Made by a program: the position numbers and the translations under genes. The notes under the pieces were generated by a model that was not told the origin of the DNA, did not search any database, and was given only the letters and a program-made list of their open reading frames with translations. From positions 11,720,501 to 11,784,500 of the forward strand of contig NC_053190.1 in the NCBI RefSeq assembly GCF_905163445.1: a stretch of DNA of 64,000 nucleotides, given 5' to 3'. Of the stretch, positions 61,084-64,000 are shown piece by piece (position 1 is the first letter of the stretch; every line of letters begins with the position of its first letter). This DNA comes from Pararge aegeria. Lineage: Eukaryota > Arthropoda > Insecta > Lepidoptera > Nymphalidae.

Positions 61084-61440
61084 GGCCACTGACACTAATA
61101 CAAACTACACTAGAACAAAGACTTCGTATTCCATCGCGCGGAGCGAACACAAAGACTCGTGTTGGACGAAAACAAAGAGCAATGGAGCAAATACAAGTCC
61201 GACTCGCCTGAGCGCCAAGGCGATTAGCGGCACACTAGCAGCGCAAGCGTCTCTACCTCCTCGCTCCTCACTTTGTAATTATCGGTCGTTCTCCCCACCC
61301 GATGCTTGTCAGCTGTCAAACTTTAAGCAGCTGATTGTTGTTATCGTGACCAGACAAATAGACTGCAGTCGAATACTGGCCCTATTCGTAAAATACATGA
61401 CTCTTTTACATTGCGGTATCCGCTTATAGGTTTTTTGGGT
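61084..61440 (-). promoter_or_regulatory. probable 5' leader and promoter region of the ABCG gene
   Basis: The stretch upstream of the ATG on the minus strand is clearly richer in CpG (for example TCCGCGCG) than the AT-rich surroundings, as expected for a leader or promoter. No TATA box or splice acceptor could be assigned with confidence, so the transcription start and any 5' noncoding exon remain unplaced. Confidence 0.4.
61105..61134 (-). promoter_or_regulatory. short upstream ORF (9 codons plus stop) in the ABCG leader
   Basis: ATG at 61134-61132 opens a 9-codon ORF (MEYEVFVLV) ending in TAG at 61107-61105, 21 bases before the main ATG. If the leader is transcribed from further upstream, this uORF could dampen translation of the transporter. 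Existence of the ORF is seen; function is inference. Confidence 0.35.
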
Positions 61441-61794
61441 TGCGATGCGTATAACTTAAATCAGATTACTAACGTGGTTAGCGAAGTGGCCGTCAAGGTT
61501 GAGTTCAGTTTCTAACTGGACGGACGACCTAAATTTTTTGGTAGAAAATACAGTATACAATACGGAAAAACTCAAGTTAAGCTTACATTGGACTCTACAA
61601 TTTGCCACATTCTTATAGCAAGGCATCGTTACGAATAACTACATAGATTTTAACACCATATGGCCTTAAATGAAATTTATTCAATACAACGATCACTCTA
61701 TAATATCCTTATGATCAATTCAATGGCGCGTCAGCTCTTTGTTAGTCCGAACCTGTTGCTACTTGTGAAAATAGGCTAAAAGTCGTCGTAATCA

Positions 61795-62110
61795 TCATCA
61801 TTATTATATCAATCCATTACCGGCCCATTACAAGGTACGGGTTTCCTGTAAAATTAAAAGGGTTTATAGGCTGTAGTCCACCAGGCAGGCCTTGTGCGGA
61901 TTGATGTACTCCGCCTTGAACAACATTATGGAAAAGTCTCAGGCATGCCAGTTTCCTCACGATGTTTTCCTTCACCGATTGAACATGTGATATTTTGATT
62001 ATATTTAAATTAAAGGTGCGTGCTGTGATTCAAACTCGCCCCCCGTAAATGTTACAGCTTTATGTTCCTCGAATATATATAGCGCGTGGGATAGCATGGT
62101 AATGCTAAAA
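61795..62110 (-). mobile_element. SINE family B, nearly full copy
   Basis: Contains GGCTGTAGTCCACCAGGCAG, TTTCCTCACGATGTTTTCCT and CGTGCTGTGATTCAAACTCG (box B side). The ATCATCATTATTAT stretch at the left end is the 3' side on the minus strand. It lies about 360 bp upstream of the putative transporter leader. Confidence 0.75.
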
Positions 62111-62394
62111 TCCATTTGCAGTTGTGAGGCTTTTCTATCGCATCCCAGATATATTATCAATATCTTATCAACCTATAAGCCTTTTGTAGGATATTTAGGC
62201 GAGGAGGGGAGGTGAATACGAAATCTTGTCGTCAAAAGTCAGATCTTCAGGTACCGACTTGGCAAGCACTATTAATTTATTTGAGCCAGTTCCACATACA
62301 CAGTACACCACACATAATATTGTAGTTGAGACCCAAATTTTATACGAGTAGGCGCACTAAAATCTTAAGTGATTTTTTTTAGGAATAAAGATTT

Positions 62395-62646
62395 TATGGC
62401 CGATTGGCGCAGTAGGCAGCAACGCTGCTTTTGAGTCTAAGGCAGTGGGCTCGATTCCAACAACTGAAAACTGTTTGTGTGTAATAAACATGAATGGTTG
62501 TGTCTGGGTGTTTTTCTTTATACTATAAGTATTTAGGTTTATTATTCATAAAATTTTCATCAGTTATCTTAGTACTCATAACACAAGCTACGTTTACTTT
62601 GGGGCTAGATGGCGATGGGTGTTTTGTCGTAGTATATTTATTTATA
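62395..62646 (+). mobile_element. SINE family A, full-length diverged copy
   Basis: Head GGCCGATTGGCGCAGTAGGC and GTGGGCTCGATTCCAACAAC, 3' block GGGGCTAGATGGCGATGGGT and a TATTTATTTAT tail. Confidence 0.8.
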
Positions 62647-63039
62647 ACCAGCTCTACCCCGTGGTGTTTTTACGTTAATAGACTTGTTCACCGCGGGGTG
62701 CAGCTAGTATAAAGTGTTTCTGTGGTAAACTATATCTATAGTAATTAATGACATAAAATCCAATCCAAATCTTTAAAAAACTTGCGAAAGATCAATTTTT
62801 GGTTCAATCATCTGATGACCATGACCCGTGATAGTTCACTGCTCCAGGATAATTTTTTATTTTATTTATTTGGTTTCATATTTAATTTATTATATTACTT
62901 TTAAGTAATATAATTTTTATATATTATATTTGTATTGGTAGTTACTTATTTAGTTATTTGTCTTTAGATACAAATGTTGTTTTATATATATTATATATAT
63001 GTGCACCACCAAACTATTTTCTTTATTTGTTTTCTTCGC

Positions 63040-63150
63040 CTTTGGTTGGAAGCGATAAGGCAAATTGTATACATTGTTTTGTTATACTTTTCTTTTTTTA
63101 TGTACTTTTTGTGGAGTGCAATAAAAGTATATTCATTCACTCATTCATAA
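63040..63150 (+). repeat. CR1-like LINE 3' tail with (ATTC)n
   Basis: Contains GGTTGGAAGCGATAAGGCAA, GTTTTGTTATACTTTTCTTT and GAGTGCAATAAAAGTATATT, then ATTCACTCATTCAT. Plus-strand relative of 27840-28075. Confidence 0.75.
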
Positions 63151-64000
63151 AATTCATTTCTTTACAAATCACGCGGCGAGCATAGATTTTTCGGGGTTAA
63201 AGCCTAAGTGTTGTTTCCAAATTTCGGTGAAATCCGTTTATTCGTGAATGAGGAACAAACATCCATAAATCGTCACAAACTCTCACGTTTTTAATTTTAG
63301 GAGGGAGTAGCATATGATACTGTGTATATGTGCGATGGTAGAACCAAAGTGTGACTATACTATCGACTAGAAACATTTAGGACAACTGACAAGCTATTCT
63401 ATGGTTCTGATGGAAGACAGGTTTGCCCTCTTTAAATGGTAATGCAAGAACCTGTTTGAAGGCATGCCGGTTTAATACCTGCGACAGTTTTAGTGGACTT
63501 TCTCAGCAATTATTGATTTTCGCTACATTGATAGGTTAAGATTGATAAAATACTGTTTGATTTTACTTCGCGGACCTCAGATATATCGACTTTTTGGATA
63601 AATAAAAGAATACAAACAAAAATTTAAGGGTGAAAATCATAAAAAATAAAAAATAAATTCTTTACATATAGCATAACAAATAAAAGATATATGTATGTTG
63701 GAGTACAAAATAATTTCTTGTTTTTGCTTCATAAATCACCGCTTTGTTAATCAATTTGACGACATGTTACCACAATAATATGTAGTAATTTGTCCTGATA
63801 AGGAATAAATTATCCTTAAGAACTTAATACATACTCATTTTTGAATATTAACGATAATATCAAAGAAAACAGGATCACGAACATCCGCCTAGGAACGTAA
63901 AGGATATCAATCTAGGTTTGTCTTTTGGTTTCTTCTAGGTCTTACTTTTGGGGCACCGTTTTGGATTCTTGGATTTTTTCTCAAATAGTGTATTTATCCA

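Larger units (their letters stand above)
57860..59661 (+). mobile_element. 5'-truncated CR1/Jockey-type LINE with (TTC)n tail
   Basis: Lacks the endonuclease; the reverse transcriptase starts near its conserved YRPIS block. It runs through the stop at 59310, a 3' UTR with a (TA)n run near 59376, the conserved GCGATAAGACCGCCTTTGTG block, AATAAA at 59628-59633 and a TTC-repeat tail at 59640-59661. The 5' boundary is approximate and no target duplication was read. Tails of relatives lie at 46680-46815 and 51900-52040. Confidence 0.85.
44545..60962 (-). other. ABCG intron 1 (16.4 kb), transposon-rich
   Basis: Between GTGGGC and TTTTACTAG. It holds SINEs, two hAT-type MITEs, a truncated LINE and LINE tails listed separately. 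No host exon was recognised. Stretches of at least 300 bp with nothing identified include about 45215-46480, 46820-49640, 49750-50930, 55150-56510 and 56620-57650. Confidence 0.8.
61441..64000. other. 5' flank of the ABCG gene, no supported gene
   Basis: Contains the SINEs and LINE tail listed below plus AT-rich sequence. 61441-61790, 62110-62390 and 63200-64000 show nothing recognisable. No upstream gene or first noncoding exon was identified. Confidence 0.55.

Noticed and set aside
61010..61429. 139-codon plus-strand open frame
   Set aside because: It is the antisense of ABCG exon 1 and its CpG-rich leader; the minus strand carries the convincing start codon, donor and ABCG sequence.

Overview
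The window looks like a piece of a moth or butterfly (Lepidoptera) chromosome. It is AT-rich, has spliced eukaryotic gene structure, and is crowded with short interspersed repeats carrying tRNA-like heads, LINE tails and MITEs of kinds common in Lepidoptera. The order is inferred from repeat style, not proven. No bacterial operon, CRISPR array or rRNA was seen.

The only cellular gene I can support is one ABC transporter of subfamily G (ABCG1/ABCG4-like half-transporter) on the minus strand. It can be followed from its ATG at 61083 to its TAA at 8106. I rebuilt ten coding exons (60963-61083, 44427-44544, 18903-19089, 16520-16665, 13756-13994, 11245-11355, 10271-10422, 9591-9777, 8787-9043, 8106-8450) whose splice sites and reading phases all fit, giving 621 codons including the stop (620 aa). 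The ATP-binding half (exons 1-5) has Walker A, Q-loop, LSGGQ, Walker B and H-loop. The membrane half (exons 7-10) has about six hydrophobic segments. The gene spans about 53 kb, mostly because introns 1 (16.4 kb) and 2 (25.3 kb) are full of mobile DNA.

Layout: 1-8105 is 3' flank with dispersed repeats. 8106-19089 holds exons 3-10, closely spaced. 19090-44426 is intron 2, carrying an exact 109-bp triplication, a mariner-like element with about 540-bp inverted repeats, and a full-length non-LTR retrotransposon with both ORFs open and a 13-bp target duplication. 44427-44544 is the Walker A exon, with a SINE ending about 30 bp before its acceptor. 44545-60962 is intron 1, with two hAT-type MITEs and a 5'-truncated CR1/Jockey-type LINE. 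60963-61083 is the first coding exon, preceded by a CpG-rich leader with a short uORF. 61084-64000 is 5' flank with SINEs.

I found no convincing new multi-gene system. The most interesting items are the complete RNase H-bearing LINE with overlapping ORFs, the long-TIR mariner derivative with a truncated DD41D-type transposase, and the way repeats crowd the exon boundaries of the transporter.
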